NCBI RefSeq assembly: GCF_013072695.1
Contig: NZ_LXUK01000005.1
Location: forward strand, 1 to 64,000
Direction: 5' to 3'
DNA: 64,000 nt
Origin: Acinetobacter sp. Ac_5812
GTDB taxonomy: Bacteria; Pseudomonadota; Gammaproteobacteria; Pseudomonadales; Moraxellaceae
In this document: piece after piece, positions 16,606-25,073 of the stretch
How positions within the stretch are numbered: position 1 is the first letter of the stretch
How the letters are laid out: each line of letters opens with the position of its first letter
Translations under genes and position numbers: made by a program
Notes under the pieces: generated by a model
Told to the model about the DNA's origin: nothing
The model's database searches: none
What the model saw: only the letters and a program-made list of their open reading frames with translations

Positions 16606-16799
16606 GCCACATCATGATCTTGAAGTGATTGAATGGCTTATTTAGCGGGAATCAATGTTCTTTGTCAAATGAGCGAATGGCGAGACTTTTAAAAGTCTCA
16701 TTTTTGTTTAACGCCGACGCATTGTTTATCTAAATGGTCGGCTGATTTTTATCAGAAATGAGATATAAATTTAAGCTGCTATCCGTTGAGTTCAATGTG

Positions 16800-17729
16800 T
16801 TAAGAGAACATTTTTAGACGCAGACTTTCTAAACGGCTTTGATATTGCTTTTGCCACTCTTCATTTGAGAGTTGTGTTTTTAACGGCTCCATCTCTTGTT
16901 GCAACTGCTGCACAGCTTGTTGATATTGGTCGACTTGTTGCTGTTGTTGAACTTCACGTTGTTCTCTTTGCTGAACCTCTTGGCGTTGCTGCTCAGTCAG
17001 ATAACGTTGTTGTAACATCTGCTTTAAGCGTTGCGTTTCAGCAGGGCTATGTTGCCCTTGATTGATTAAACCGAGTGCTTGTTCATAAAGTCCGATTTTA
17101 TTTTCTTGTTGAGTTGCATCAGGGTACTGTTTTTGTAGCTGCTCAAATGCTTTTAAGCGTTGTTCAGCACTCAGTTTTTGATTCTGCGCCAAATCATTGT
17201 AAGCAAACCGATAATCTGCATAGCCACGCTCTTGCCCAAAACCCAGCATCGCTTCGGCTTGTCCCAAGGTTTGTTCTCTGAGCTTCCACAAAACTTCAAA
17301 GCGTTCTTTTGGTGATAACGACGTTGATAACACGGTACTTTGCATGCGTTGTTCATATTGCGGCAGACGTTTTATTAGATTTTCCACCAAATGTGCAAAG
17401 TTTTGATCTGGATAATTGGCTAAAGCTTTTGCTAAAGCTGCATTACAGTCGGATACAGGGCAGTTGGCTTTAAAATCATTGAGAAACTCGGTGATATTGC
17501 CAGGTTGCTGTTGTAGTGTTTTTAATTGTTTTAAAAGTGACTCTTGAAAAACTTCGTCCTTGGTTTTGTTTGGCATGCCTTCATTACTCACCTGTGTTGA
17601 TGAATCTTGAGATGATGCGGTGGATTTGGCTTGCTGAATTGCAGCGGAAGAGGCAGTGCTCTTCCAAACTACAATCCCAACCAAGACCACGACAACAATA
17701 AGCATTGTCAGCAATAGTCTTTTATTCAT
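16800..17729 (-). CDS. Lipase-chaperone (Lif)-like periplasmic foldase for the adjacent enzyme
   Basis: A 309-residue protein with one N-terminal membrane anchor (residues about 4-24) and a Ser/Thr/Gln-rich linker. The rest is helical, ending in a very Gln-rich coiled coil (QREQREVQQQQQVDQYQQAV). The LREQTLG...AMLGFGQERGYADY stretch and the helical organisation recall steric lipase chaperones (Lif/LifO), but the RxxFDYxLSA motif of true Lif proteins is not present. It directly follows the sphingomyelinase-like gene (12 bp gap), so I infer a dedicated folding or secretion factor for that enzyme. A PlcR-type accessory role is the alternative. Confidence 0.6.
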   Translation of the reverse strand: MNKRLLLTMLIVVVVLVGIVVWKSTASSAAIQQAKSTASSQDSSTQVSNEGMPNKTKDEVFQESLLKQLKTLQQQPGNITEFLNDFKANCPVSDCNAALAKALANYPDQNFAHLVENLIKRLPQYEQRMQSTVLSTSLSPKERFEVLWKLREQTLGQAEAMLGFGQERGYADYRFAYNDLAQNQKLSAEQRLKAFEQLQKQYPDATQQENKIGLYEQALGLINQGQHSPAETQRLKQMLQQRYLTEQQRQEVQQREQREVQQQQQVDQYQQAVQQLQQEMEPLKTQLSNEEWQKQYQSRLESLRLKMFS

Positions 17730-17741
17730 ACCGAATTCCGT

Positions 17742-19085
17742 TTATGGGCCGTAATTAAATTGCCCCATCACAGGGAAGTGATCTGAAAGATCCCAAGTCA
17801 TATACAGTGGGTCCGCTGTGGTACGTAAGATACGCACATCGTTACGAGACTGAGTTGGTTGACGGTGGTTATTTGATGCCACCACATAGTCTAGATATTC
17901 GACTGTTGCACCACCTGAACCTGCTGCTCCAGCCAACTTATTTACGCGTGGGTCAAAGGTCGATTCAGTATAACCTGTGCTTGGTGCTGCGGTGGCATTC
18001 AGATTGGTCAACATGTCTTGATAATCTTGCGGCCATAACAGTTTATTCACATTGAAATCACCGCCCATGAGTACTGCATCAAAACTTGGAATATTTTGTT
18101 GATTGACCAATTGGCGAATTTGTTTGAACTGAACCTGACGCAATGCGCGTGCTGCATCGGTATCAAAAGAAGCGGTATGCGTAGAGGTCACATGATAGGC
18201 CTTACCATTCTTAATGATTTCTGCATACAACACACCTTTATCCGCAAAACAATCAGTTCCTGTACAGTCTGGATAAATCAATTGTGCCGTTTTGACGATT
18301 GGATAACGGCTCACAATCACCAAACCGCTGTCGAACAAGTTATAGCCAGAACCGACTGGAATATGAGTTTGATATGGGTACTGTTGAGCCAGTTGATTCA
18401 GCATGCCAGTACGCGATGAAGCAAAGGCTTCTTGCATCATAATCACATCGTAGCCGTTTAAATGATTTGGTAATTCAGCCAAGCGTTCGCTGATTTTACT
18501 CGCCACCATCGGCAGGGCATAAATATTATAAGTCATTACCTTGAGCTCATCGGCACTGGCTGAAACAGGCTCTTGAAGCGTGTTTTGATGAATAGTGTAG
18601 TGAAAATCATCATAACCTCCCGTGTACTCAGCTTTCACTGCTGCTTGGGCTGATAAACCAGCATAAGTTGTGCTAATACGGTGTACATCACGATCTGAAT
18701 ACCAAGGTGATGTTGTGGTCGCCGTTTGAATCCCATGTTTAATATTGCTGCCCGACCAAGTTCCAGTCATGGTTTGTTTTAAAGTGACTTGTGAATTGCC
18801 ACTGCTGAGAACGGTATCAAAGTTATAGGTTTTACCGGATTTGATCCCGGTATAACGGTTGATACGTAATACCCGTTTGGTCTCGTAGGGTGCAAGTTGA
18901 GTCGCTTCCTGCGCCCATTCATTGCCTTGCTGTAAGCTTGCCCCAGTTTGATTGACTTGTATTGATACGGTTTGTGGCGTGGTATTGGTCACAAACACGT
19001 AGGAATCAGCCAAGGTCTGTTGGGTAGAAAAACCACTGATTAAGAGCGCGACCCCTGCGCCTAGTTTTAAGCTCTTCAGCTTCAT
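17742..19085 (-). CDS. Secreted sphingomyelinase-like phosphodiesterase (endonuclease/exonuclease/phosphatase fold)
   Basis: A 447-residue precursor from ATG 19085, which has GGAGAGA 5 bp upstream; the longer open frame to 19136 lacks this. A signal peptide (KLKSLKLGAGVALLISGFS, cut after QTLA) is followed by a ~165-residue beta-rich domain (YVFVTNTTPQTVSIQVNQTG). The EEP catalytic domain runs from about residue 190: VMTYNIYALP, MMQEAF (metal Glu), GGDFNVNK (Asp/Asn) and the C-terminal WDLSDHFPVMG (Asp-His pair). These fit neutral sphingomyelinase/phospholipase C enzymes that release phosphocholine from sphingomyelin or related lipids. CTGTDC may form a disulfide. It is probably in an operon with the Lif-like gene. 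Confidence 0.8.
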   Translation of the reverse strand: MKLKSLKLGAGVALLISGFSTQQTLADSYVFVTNTTPQTVSIQVNQTGASLQQGNEWAQEATQLAPYETKRVLRINRYTGIKSGKTYNFDTVLSSGNSQVTLKQTMTGTWSGSNIKHGIQTATTTSPWYSDRDVHRISTTYAGLSAQAAVKAEYTGGYDDFHYTIHQNTLQEPVSASADELKVMTYNIYALPMVASKISERLAELPNHLNGYDVIMMQEAFASSRTGMLNQLAQQYPYQTHIPVGSGYNLFDSGLVIVSRYPIVKTAQLIYPDCTGTDCFADKGVLYAEIIKNGKAYHVTSTHTASFDTDAARALRQVQFKQIRQLVNQQNIPSFDAVLMGGDFNVNKLLWPQDYQDMLTNLNATAAPSTGYTESTFDPRVNKLAGAAGSGGATVEYLDYVVASNNHRQPTQSRNDVRILRTTADPLYMTWDLSDHFPVMGQFNYGP

Positions 19086-19395
19086 CTTTATCTCTCCATA
19101 GTGCTTAATAATATCTGAACAAATACAACCTTTCATTGTTGAAATTATTCATTTGTGAAAATTTTATGATTGTTATTTGTTCGAAAATTATAATAATGAA
19201 AAAATATTGCTAAATCATTTAAATTTCTAACCGCTCATCTGATGTTTTAAAAAACAATATTTTATTCCATATTTTTGGCTGAAATAGGGATTTTTTAACA
19301 GATTGGGATAGTTATTTAGTGAAATATATGAAAATTAATGATTCAAAAAAGAAAATTGAAAAGTAATCTATTTATTATAGAGGCTATAAATGAAC
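19086..19395. other. AT-rich intergenic region upstream of the sphingomyelinase gene
   Basis: About 310 bp of very AT-rich DNA. It must hold the promoter for the minus-strand sphingomyelinase operon, but no clear -35/-10 pair, Pho box or Fur box stands out. No credible gene is present. Confidence 0.5.
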
Positions 19396-19430
19396 AAAAT
19401 CTGACAAGCTTGCGATGCCTGTCAGATTTT
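19396..19430. terminator. Terminator downstream of the Roadblock/GTPase operon
   Basis: AAAATCTGACA pairs perfectly with TGTCAGATTTT around a 13-nt loop. It lies 14 bp past the stop of the last minus-strand Roadblock gene. Confidence 0.7.
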
Positions 19431-19443
19431 ATGATGAGAAAAA

Positions 19444-19863
19444 TTAAGCTTGGTCTGCGTCGACGATTGCACTGCTGGTTTGTTTCAAACTATAGAGCAG
19501 TTGTCCTAACAAGACATCTTTATTACTTAAAGTCACCATGACCATGGGATGATGAGGGGCAGGGATTGAAGTCAGAATGGCCTTACCATTTTCAGCATCC
19601 AAGGTAATACTTTGGCAGCCTGTCAGCTGGATTTCATTGAGAAAAGCGGTGACCATTGCCAAGATTGAACTACTGACAGCTGCCAGTTTGGTGCTGTTAT
19701 AAGGGTTCTTCTTGTAAATGGAGGCAAGCTCAAAGCCATCGGTAGAGCAGAGCATAATATAATCGACGCCTCGGATATTGGTTAAAATATCATTGGCCTG
19801 CGCTTTAGCAAACTGAATCAGCTCTTTGGGTGCTGTACGTTGCTGACTAGGAATACTGAACAT
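19444..19863 (-). CDS. Roadblock/LC7 domain protein (distal copy)
   Basis: A 139-residue protein with a Roadblock/LC7 domain from about residue 20. ILTNIRGVDYIMLCSTDGFE gives the first strand-turn-strand, with LAAVSSSILAMVTAFLNEI as the central helix and ENGKAILTSIP / PMVMVTLSNKDVLLGQLLYS as the closing strands and helix. Such proteins dimerise and act as scaffolds or GTPase-activating partners of small GTPases (MglB with MglA; CvnB with CvnD). It is last in a four-gene minus-strand operon, 22 bp after the GTPase gene, its likely partner. Confidence 0.82.
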   Translation of the reverse strand: MFSIPSQQRTAPKELIQFAKAQANDILTNIRGVDYIMLCSTDGFELASIYKKNPYNSTKLAAVSSSILAMVTAFLNEIQLTGCQSITLDAENGKAILTSIPAPHHPMVMVTLSNKDVLLGQLLYSLKQTSSAIVDADQA

Positions 19864-19885
19864 AATTCTTCTCTTTATAAAGTAA

Positions 19886-20428
19886 TTAGTTTGTTGCTTT
19901 TAAATTGACTTCTAATGCTGCTATGAGAGATTCAATCATCAGCAAAATATGTTCTTGTTTACGGGCATCAATAAAAAATAAGGGATATTGGTAGTCATTT
20001 TGAATTAACCACTCGCGATAGATCGTGGTCGGTTGCCCTTTGTTTTCATCCACGTGGGTGATGCCGATTGAAATATTTTGGGTATAGTCCTTAAAGGTAT
20101 CCAGATACCCCTCAAGTTCTTCGATCGGTACTTTACTGTTGTGGTCAACCAGTAAAATAACCCCCAAAGCGCCTTGGCAAATCACAGGCCAAATAAAATC
20201 AAAGCGTGATTGGCCTGGGGTGCCATATAAGCCTACTTTTACACCGTCATCTAAAGTAATCTCACCATAATCAATACCCACCGTAGTTTGCATTTTATTA
20301 TGGGCCTGACTATCTGTATTGAATGCTTCGGTCGCGAGGACAGGAATTTCTGAAAGCGATTTGATTGCTTCGGTTTTCCCTGCGCCCATGCTTCCTGCAA
20401 ATACAATTTTATATTGTTGGAGAATCAT
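19886..20428 (-). CDS. Small Ras-like GTPase of the MglA/conservon CvnD type
   Basis: A 180-residue GTPase. The P-loop is GSMGAGKT (about residues 12-19) and switch I has TTVGIDYGEI. Switch II is LYGTPGQSRFDFIWPVICQG, with the TPGQ form seen in MglA-like and especially actinobacterial conservon GTPases rather than DxxG. VILLVD follows, and the guanine-recognition loop reads THVDENKGQ in place of NKxD. It probably cycles between GTP and GDP under control of the two Roadblock proteins flanking it. It is separated from the upstream 322-residue gene by 8 bp, which indicates tight cotranscription. Confidence 0.82.
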   Translation of the reverse strand: MILQQYKIVFAGSMGAGKTEAIKSLSEIPVLATEAFNTDSQAHNKMQTTVGIDYGEITLDDGVKVGLYGTPGQSRFDFIWPVICQGALGVILLVDHNSKVPIEELEGYLDTFKDYTQNISIGITHVDENKGQPTTIYREWLIQNDYQYPLFFIDARKQEHILLMIESLIAALEVNLKATN

Positions 20429-20436
20429 ATCAATCC

Positions 20437-21405
20437 TTAAAGCCCAAAGCGGCGTCTGATCTTGCCGAAAAATTTATTTAAAAAGCCTTGTTGTTCAATT
20501 GTTTGTTCAGTCTTTTCAATTTGTAGGTAATGACTTTCTGAAGCTGGGATAATGCCGCCATTGTCTGAAATAATGCAGGCAGCGATAAATTGTTGAACCG
20601 TTTGAATAGGAAGTTTTAATTGTGTTGCAACTTGATAGAGTTGGGCTCCTTGTATAAAGCAAGCAGAAAGCAATAAAGTGGTTTTACGGTCAGTGCCTTG
20701 AGCTGGCTGTGGCCAATATTCAATTTTGTAGTATTCATTTTCATTTGGGGCTAAACGCTGAAACTCGAGTGAATGCCAGAACAGATTCCATAACCAATCT
20801 TGCAGGTTATATTCAACTTTGCGAGAAACTTTGGTGAAGTTTGAGGTGGTCGCAAATTCATATTTAAAACTATGGTTGGTTTGCGTGTGGGTGCGGGTTG
20901 GTTCTAGCCATGCAATTTGACTTCGCGTATCAATAATGGCCAAAGTACCGTGATCATCAAACAAATGTAGACGGGCATTTTCAGGATTTAACATGTCGGT
21001 TAAATACTTTTCATTGATGGCATTATGTGTAGAGGTCGATTCGATCTTCGGTTGTTGCGCCTGTTGATGGGTGATATAGCTTAAAAGGCGAAGATGAATC
21101 CAGTTTTTTAATGCATCGGTATGCTGAAAAGGCAAGTAAAGCGTATTGTGTTCTTCTATATGTTGTGAGCCTTCTCCTTTTGAAATTTTTAAACAGGGAA
21201 GTTGTTTTTGTTCTAAAATACGTTGAATACCTTCGGTTTCAAAAAAATTTTCATTTATTAATAATAAGTCGATATTGGGATCGGCAATATTGATCCAGTT
21301 AATGCCAAATTCATGAGGTATTGTTTTTCTAAGTTCTATTTTTAACTCATCTGAAACTTTTAAACTTATACCTGAAATTGCGATATTAATGCAATGTCCA
21401 TTCAT
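20437..21405 (-). CDS. Conservon-type effector protein with winged-helix-like C-terminus
   Basis: A 322-residue protein that I cannot place in a named family. Residues 1-110 read as an alpha/beta domain (CINIAISGISLKV, DLLLINENFF, LPCLKISKG) like a receiver fold without a phosphorylatable Asp. After a linker, residues about 240-290 (LYQVATQLKLPIQTVQQFIA) resemble the helical pattern of DUF742 proteins (CvnC). The last 15 residues, FLNKFFGKIRRRFGL, form a basic amphipathic helix that could touch the membrane. It lies between a Roadblock gene and the GTPase gene, the position CvnC has in actinobacterial conservons. The function is inferred only from this context. Confidence 0.6.
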   Translation of the reverse strand: MNGHCINIAISGISLKVSDELKIELRKTIPHEFGINWINIADPNIDLLLINENFFETEGIQRILEQKQLPCLKISKGEGSQHIEEHNTLYLPFQHTDALKNWIHLRLLSYITHQQAQQPKIESTSTHNAINEKYLTDMLNPENARLHLFDDHGTLAIIDTRSQIAWLEPTRTHTQTNHSFKYEFATTSNFTKVSRKVEYNLQDWLWNLFWHSLEFQRLAPNENEYYKIEYWPQPAQGTDRKTTLLLSACFIQGAQLYQVATQLKLPIQTVQQFIAACIISDNGGIIPASESHYLQIEKTEQTIEQQGFLNKFFGKIRRRFGL

Positions 21406-21559
21406 AGTATCACTTTAATATTTTATAAAATATTGGACTGCACAAAATTAGTCTAATACTAAAGACTGATAATAGACCGCTTGCATATTTATATTTTCTT
21501 ATAATGAAAATATTAAATATACAAGAAGTCTAATATATTAAGTATTTTGAAATTTAGAA

Positions 21560-21919
21560 TTAAGCAAAGTCTAATTCTTTTTCAAATGTTTTTAATTCGT
21601 GGCGAGCCATCGCAAGGTTCGATTTACTGCGATCTAATACGAGATAAAGGAATAAGTTGCCATTGCTTTCTAATGGACGGATTAAGTGGTATGCCTTGCC
21701 AAGTGTAATCAGAATATCTTCGATGTCATCGTTTAGTTTTAGTGAGTTAGCTACACGGCGTTTTGCTCGAATAACTTCGGTATTACCCGCAGCTGCCAGT
21801 TCTAAGTCGATTGAACCCCCACCTTGAGTTGCTAGTGCCAAACCACTCTCTGTATCTACTAATGCTGCTGCAACGAACCCATCAATATTTGTTAAGCTTT
21901 CTAATGAAATTTTAGCCAT
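21560..21919 (-). CDS. Roadblock/LC7 domain protein (proximal copy)
   Basis: A 119-residue protein made up almost entirely of one Roadblock/LC7 domain: [20 protein letters not shown] and ESGLALA, a central helix with [19 protein letters not shown], then [17 protein letters not shown] and [20 protein letters not shown]. It corresponds to CvnB/MglB-type regulators. It is the first gene of the operon, followed by a 154-bp AT-rich gap before the 322-residue gene, so it may be made in different amounts from the rest. Confidence 0.83.
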   Translation of the reverse strand: MAKISLESLTNIDGFVAAALVDTESGLALATQGGGSIDLELAAAGNTEVIRAKRRVANSLKLNDDIEDILITLGKAYHLIRPLESNGNLFLYLVLDRSKSNLAMARHELKTFEKELDFA

Positions 21920-22260
21920 GATTTTATCTCTACTAATACATCTTTGTTTATGAAGTTATATTCGCCACTTCTGTTTTTGATTAGTTTTCAAAAGTAGTTA
22001 ATCTCATTATAGGAAACTCTTTTATTAAATCAATCATGCTTTAAAATAATTGAATTGACCGATTTGCTAATAATTGACAATTTTTGTCAAACAAACAAAT
22101 AAAAATACTAATTGAGGATTGGAATTTATTTTTAGTGTGATTTTATTCACATTAATATCGGGTTTTAAATACTTGCTTTGATTGTAAATAAATGTAAATT
22201 ATTTTTCATTAATATAGATAAATTGATTTTTTAAATAAAATTAATTTTATAATAAGTCTA
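21920..22260. other. AT-rich upstream region of the Roadblock/GTPase operon
   Basis: About 340 bp with no gene and very high A+T. It must contain the operon promoter on the minus strand; several TATAAT-like words occur but none can be singled out. A long untranslated leader or a silencer-bound (H-NS-type) region is possible but not shown. Confidence 0.45.
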
Positions 22261-22292
22261 TGATAAAGAAAGCAATCGTGCTTTCTTTATCA
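22261..22292. terminator. Terminator after the sspA-sspB unit
   Basis: TGATAAAGAAAGCA pairs perfectly over 14 bp with TGCTTTCTTTATCA around the loop ATCG. It lies 15 bp beyond the stop of the minus-strand gene at 22307. Confidence 0.8.
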
Positions 22293-22306
22293 TTTAAATG
22301 ATGAGA

Positions 22307-22969
22307 TTAAACGGAAACCAATTGGCAATATGAACAATACAAAAAGATCAGAATGACCAATGCCACCAAAGGGGAAACAATATAGGCCCAAGTTGGAGTT
22401 TCTGGAATTTCGACTTCGATCGTAGGCTCATCATCATGCGCAGCAGGTTGTGCTTGATGAACCATTTGATTGAATTCTTGCATCGTTGCTTCAAGTGATA
22501 CTTCTTGCTGAATAACCGGCTTCGAGCCAAGTAATTCTGTGAGTTGATTGGTTGACCAAACCCAGTCTTCTGCTTGTCCAGATAGATGCTCAATCTGACC
22601 CAATAAAAGTTCTGTTAGTCCTGTTTGCCCAAAGCTACCTGTCTGATCAAGCTGTTTCAATTCAGTTAATTGTAAGGCCAGTACATCTGACAGGCTTTTT
22701 TCCAATTCAGTTGCTTTCAGTGCCGATTGATTATGAGCTGAAGTGGTGAGATGGCGAGCAACCTCTTGAATGTAAAGAGGATCGGCAGTATGGACTTCTT
22801 GATAGAGTTTCTGTGGATTCTGTTTCCATAGACTAATCAATTGTCCAAGTGCTAATACGTTTACTTCATCAATATATGTTTGTTTTTCTTTAAGAGAATA
22901 TTGACCAAAAAGTTGTGGTTTTTGAATTTTTATTTGTTCAGAAAAATATTGAACTAAATCAAATGCCAT
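22307..22969 (-). CDS. Tail-anchored protein of unknown function, downstream of sspB
   Basis: A 220-residue protein. The first ~185 residues are helical and soluble; the C-terminus has a single transmembrane helix (about residues 195-215) with a short Cys-containing tail (YCSYCQLVSV), so it would be tail-anchored with the bulk in the cytoplasm. I do not recognise the family. It follows sspB by 15 bp and is probably part of that transcript. Confidence 0.6.
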   Translation of the reverse strand: MAFDLVQYFSEQIKIQKPQLFGQYSLKEKQTYIDEVNVLALGQLISLWKQNPQKLYQEVHTADPLYIQEVARHLTTSAHNQSALKATELEKSLSDVLALQLTELKQLDQTGSFGQTGLTELLLGQIEHLSGQAEDWVWSTNQLTELLGSKPVIQQEVSLEATMQEFNQMVHQAQPAAHDDEPTIEVEIPETPTWAYIVSPLVALVILIFLYCSYCQLVSV

Positions 22970-22984
22970 CGTGATGATCCTCGC

Positions 22985-23410
22985 TTAATCTAAAATTCTT
23001 AGTGAAGGTTTCTTTTTCGTTGGTTCAGTTTCTTGCTTTGTTTCATCGATTGATGCCGCTGTAGAGTCTTCGATTTCTGCATATTCAGAAGCATCAAAAA
23101 ACAAGCCTTGACCATTTTCTCTTGCGTAAATACCTAATACAGCACGAATCGGCACATAAATTTCTTTTGCAACGCCACCGAAGCGAGCAGAGAAGGTAAT
23201 CGCTTCATTACTCATATGTAGCTGATGAATTGCGTGTGGAGCAAGATTTAAGACAATTTGACCATCCTTCACAAATTGTAAGGGAACATCAGTATGGGGT
23301 TGCGTCGCATCCACCAATAAATATGGTGTCAGTTGGTTATCGCAAATCCATTCATAAATGGCACGAGCAAGATATGGGCGTGTAGGTGTAAAAGTTATTT
23401 GCTCAGACAT
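22985..23410 (-). CDS. sspB: SspB, ClpXP specificity-enhancing adaptor
   Basis: A 141-residue SspB homologue. SspB holds ssrA-tagged and other substrates and hands them to the ClpX unfoldase. The substrate-binding domain covers about residues 1-110 (TPTRPYLARAIYEWICDN, LNLAPHAIHQLHMSN, ARFGGVAKEIYVPI, VLGIYARENGQGLFF). A disordered acidic linker leads to the C-terminal KKPSLRILD, which matches the short ClpX-binding tail of SspB proteins. It lies 14 bp after sspA. Confidence 0.92.
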   Translation of the reverse strand: MSEQITFTPTRPYLARAIYEWICDNQLTPYLLVDATQPHTDVPLQFVKDGQIVLNLAPHAIHQLHMSNEAITFSARFGGVAKEIYVPIRAVLGIYARENGQGLFFDASEYAEIEDSTAASIDETKQETEPTKKKPSLRILD

Positions 23411-23424
23411 AATTGAAAAACTTA

Positions 23425-24084
23425 TTAAATCGTAGAAATCAATTCATTGTAGCTGTTTTTTTCTTGAGCTGTCATTGATTTAATGAACGATGGTCGGCTA
23501 AAGATACGATGGCAATACAAGAATATAGGTCGACAGTGCTGTGCAGGGAGTTCAACCCCCATACTTTTTAGCCTTAGGAAGATTGGAGCGAGCATACAAT
23601 CTAAAATTGAAAAAGTTTCCGACATAAAAAATGGAAAATGCTGAAACAGTGGGGTGAGAGAAATTAGGGTATCCCGAAGTTCTTTCTGTGCTTTTTGCTT
23701 TTGCAGTGGGTCTACCGTATCAGTATGTCTCAGCATATGATCGGCAAGTTTGAACCAATCTTGTTCAAAGCGCCAGATGTATTGGCGTTGCTCGGCACGT
23801 GCCATCGGGGCATCGGCATAGAGTTTATTTTGACGATAGCGATCATCTAAATATTCAGCAATGACATTGGCTGAAAATAGCTTTAGGTTTTGCTCAATCA
23901 ACATGGGAAGTTGATTGTAGGGATTGAGATCAGCTAAATCCTCATCCTCATGATCAGTAATAATCAGTTGGTATTTGATTTGTTTTTCAGCAAGTAAAAA
24001 ACGAATCCAGTGGGAACGGAAATCATCTGCATGACTATAAAGCGTAATGCCTTGGACAGGGGTTGGGGGATTTTCTAAAGACAT
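23425..24084 (-). CDS. sspA: SspA, stringent starvation protein A
   Basis: A 219-residue protein of glutathione-S-transferase fold: an N-terminal thioredoxin-like domain (ITLYSHADDFRSHWIRFLLA, ADLNPYNQLPMLIE, LFSANVIAEYLDDRY) and an all-helical C-terminal domain. SspA binds RNA polymerase and alters stationary-phase and stress transcription; it is not an active transferase. The sspA-sspB order is standard in gammaproteobacteria. Confidence 0.9.
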   Translation of the reverse strand: MSLENPPTPVQGITLYSHADDFRSHWIRFLLAEKQIKYQLIITDHEDEDLADLNPYNQLPMLIEQNLKLFSANVIAEYLDDRYRQNKLYADAPMARAEQRQYIWRFEQDWFKLADHMLRHTDTVDPLQKQKAQKELRDTLISLTPLFQHFPFFMSETFSILDCMLAPIFLRLKSMGVELPAQHCRPIFLYCHRIFSRPSFIKSMTAQEKNSYNELISTI

Positions 24085-24211
24085 AAGTCCAAAAAATTAT
24101 GGTTGACTGTTTAGAATACTAAAATTAACGTTGGAAATCACTTAAAGCTGAATAATATGCTTGTTACGGAATAGATTTATGATTCAACAAGTTCAAAGAG
24201 AGAGAAAGGGA

Positions 24212-24610
24212 ATGAAACAATACGACGTTGCTGTACTTTGTGCTGCATTATTACTGGGTGGTTGTGCGAACTCACCTACAGGATCTGGGCAGGGCAATGT
24301 CTCATCAGTAGAGAGTGGAGCTGCTGCTGATGCTGTGATTGCTGATGCGGCGGATGATGATAGCGGGCAACAATATGGTGGGATCAAAAAACAGTATGTG
24401 GTCAAAGGGTGTCAGGTCACTCTTTATAATGATGGTCCAATCCAGATGGTTCATGAAAAAACGGGTCAACCGTGTAACGCACCAATCCCGAAAGATCATC
24501 AATTTTCTAAAGTGAGCAAGACCTATACACAGAATGGCTGTAAGATCACTGAGTTTGCTTCTGCCGATGGCACTGGTGATGCGATCATGGATTGTTCTAA
24601 AAAGAAATAA
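24212..24610 (+). CDS. Small lipoprotein, unknown function
   Basis: A 132-residue precursor with a lipoprotein signal (VAVLCAALLLGGC, lipid-modified Cys at about residue 18) and a mature region containing three further cysteines (KGCQVTLY, GQPCNAP, NGCKITEF) plus one near the end. These could form two disulfides. The mature N-terminus is Ser/Ala/Asp-rich. No family is recognised. ATG 24212 is preferred to 24161 because GAGAAAGGG precedes it and the signal begins there. Confidence 0.7.
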   Translation: MKQYDVAVLCAALLLGGCANSPTGSGQGNVSSVESGAAADAVIADAADDDSGQQYGGIKKQYVVKGCQVTLYNDGPIQMVHEKTGQPCNAPIPKDHQFSKVSKTYTQNGCKITEFASADGTGDAIMDCSKKK

Positions 24611-24626
24611 TGAAACGCGGGCAATA

Positions 24627-24656
24627 AAAAAACCTCGGATAAATCCGAGGTTTTTT
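24627..24656. terminator. Bidirectional terminator between the lipoprotein gene and rpsI
   Basis: AAAAAACCTCGGA pairs with TCCGAGGTTTTTT around a 4-nt loop, giving T runs on both strands between convergent genes. Confidence 0.9.
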
Positions 24657-24674
24657 GTCCAATTCGTAAAACGA

Positions 24675-25061
24675 TTAACGTTTAGAGAATTGAGGACGTT
24701 TACGAGCTTTACGTAAACCAAGTTTCTTACGTTCAACTTCACGAGCATCACGAGTAACGAAACCAGCTTGACGAAGAGCAGGTTTTAAGTTTTCGTCAGC
24801 AGCGATCAATGCACGAGTAATACCGTGACGGATAGCGCCTGCTTGACCACCAATACCACCACCTTTAACAGTGATGTAAAGGTCAAATTTTTCAGTAACT
24901 TCTAAAAGCTCTAAAGGCTGACGCACAACCATACGAGCAGTTTCACGACCGAAATATTGCTCAAGTGTACGGTTGTTAATTACGAGTTTACCTGTACCAG
25001 CTGATAAGAAAACACGTGCAGTTGCGGTCTTACGGCGACCTGTACCATAATTAGTAGCCAT
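24675..25061 (-). CDS. rpsI: 30S ribosomal protein S9
   Basis: A 128-residue S9. It opens with [16 protein letters not shown], includes [17 protein letters not shown], and ends with the conserved basic tail [13 protein letters not shown] that reaches the P-site tRNA. It is cotranscribed with rplM, 12 bp apart. Confidence 0.97.
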   Translation of the reverse strand: MATNYGTGRRKTATARVFLSAGTGKLVINNRTLEQYFGRETARMVVRQPLELLEVTEKFDLYITVKGGGIGGQAGAIRHGITRALIAADENLKPALRQAGFVTRDAREVERKKLGLRKARKRPQFSKR

Positions 25062-25073
25062 GTGCTGTATCCC

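Noticed and set aside
16682..16699. Palindrome GAGACTTTTAAAAGTCTC as a terminator for the Lif-like gene
   Set aside because: The T run is on the plus-strand side, where no gene ends; on the minus strand no T run follows. It lies between two minus-strand genes and may be a weak terminator or operator, but neither can be supported.
24305..24751. 148-codon minus-strand frame across the end of the lipoprotein gene and rpsI
   Set aside because: It crosses the shared terminator and is a shadow of rpsI and the lipoprotein gene.
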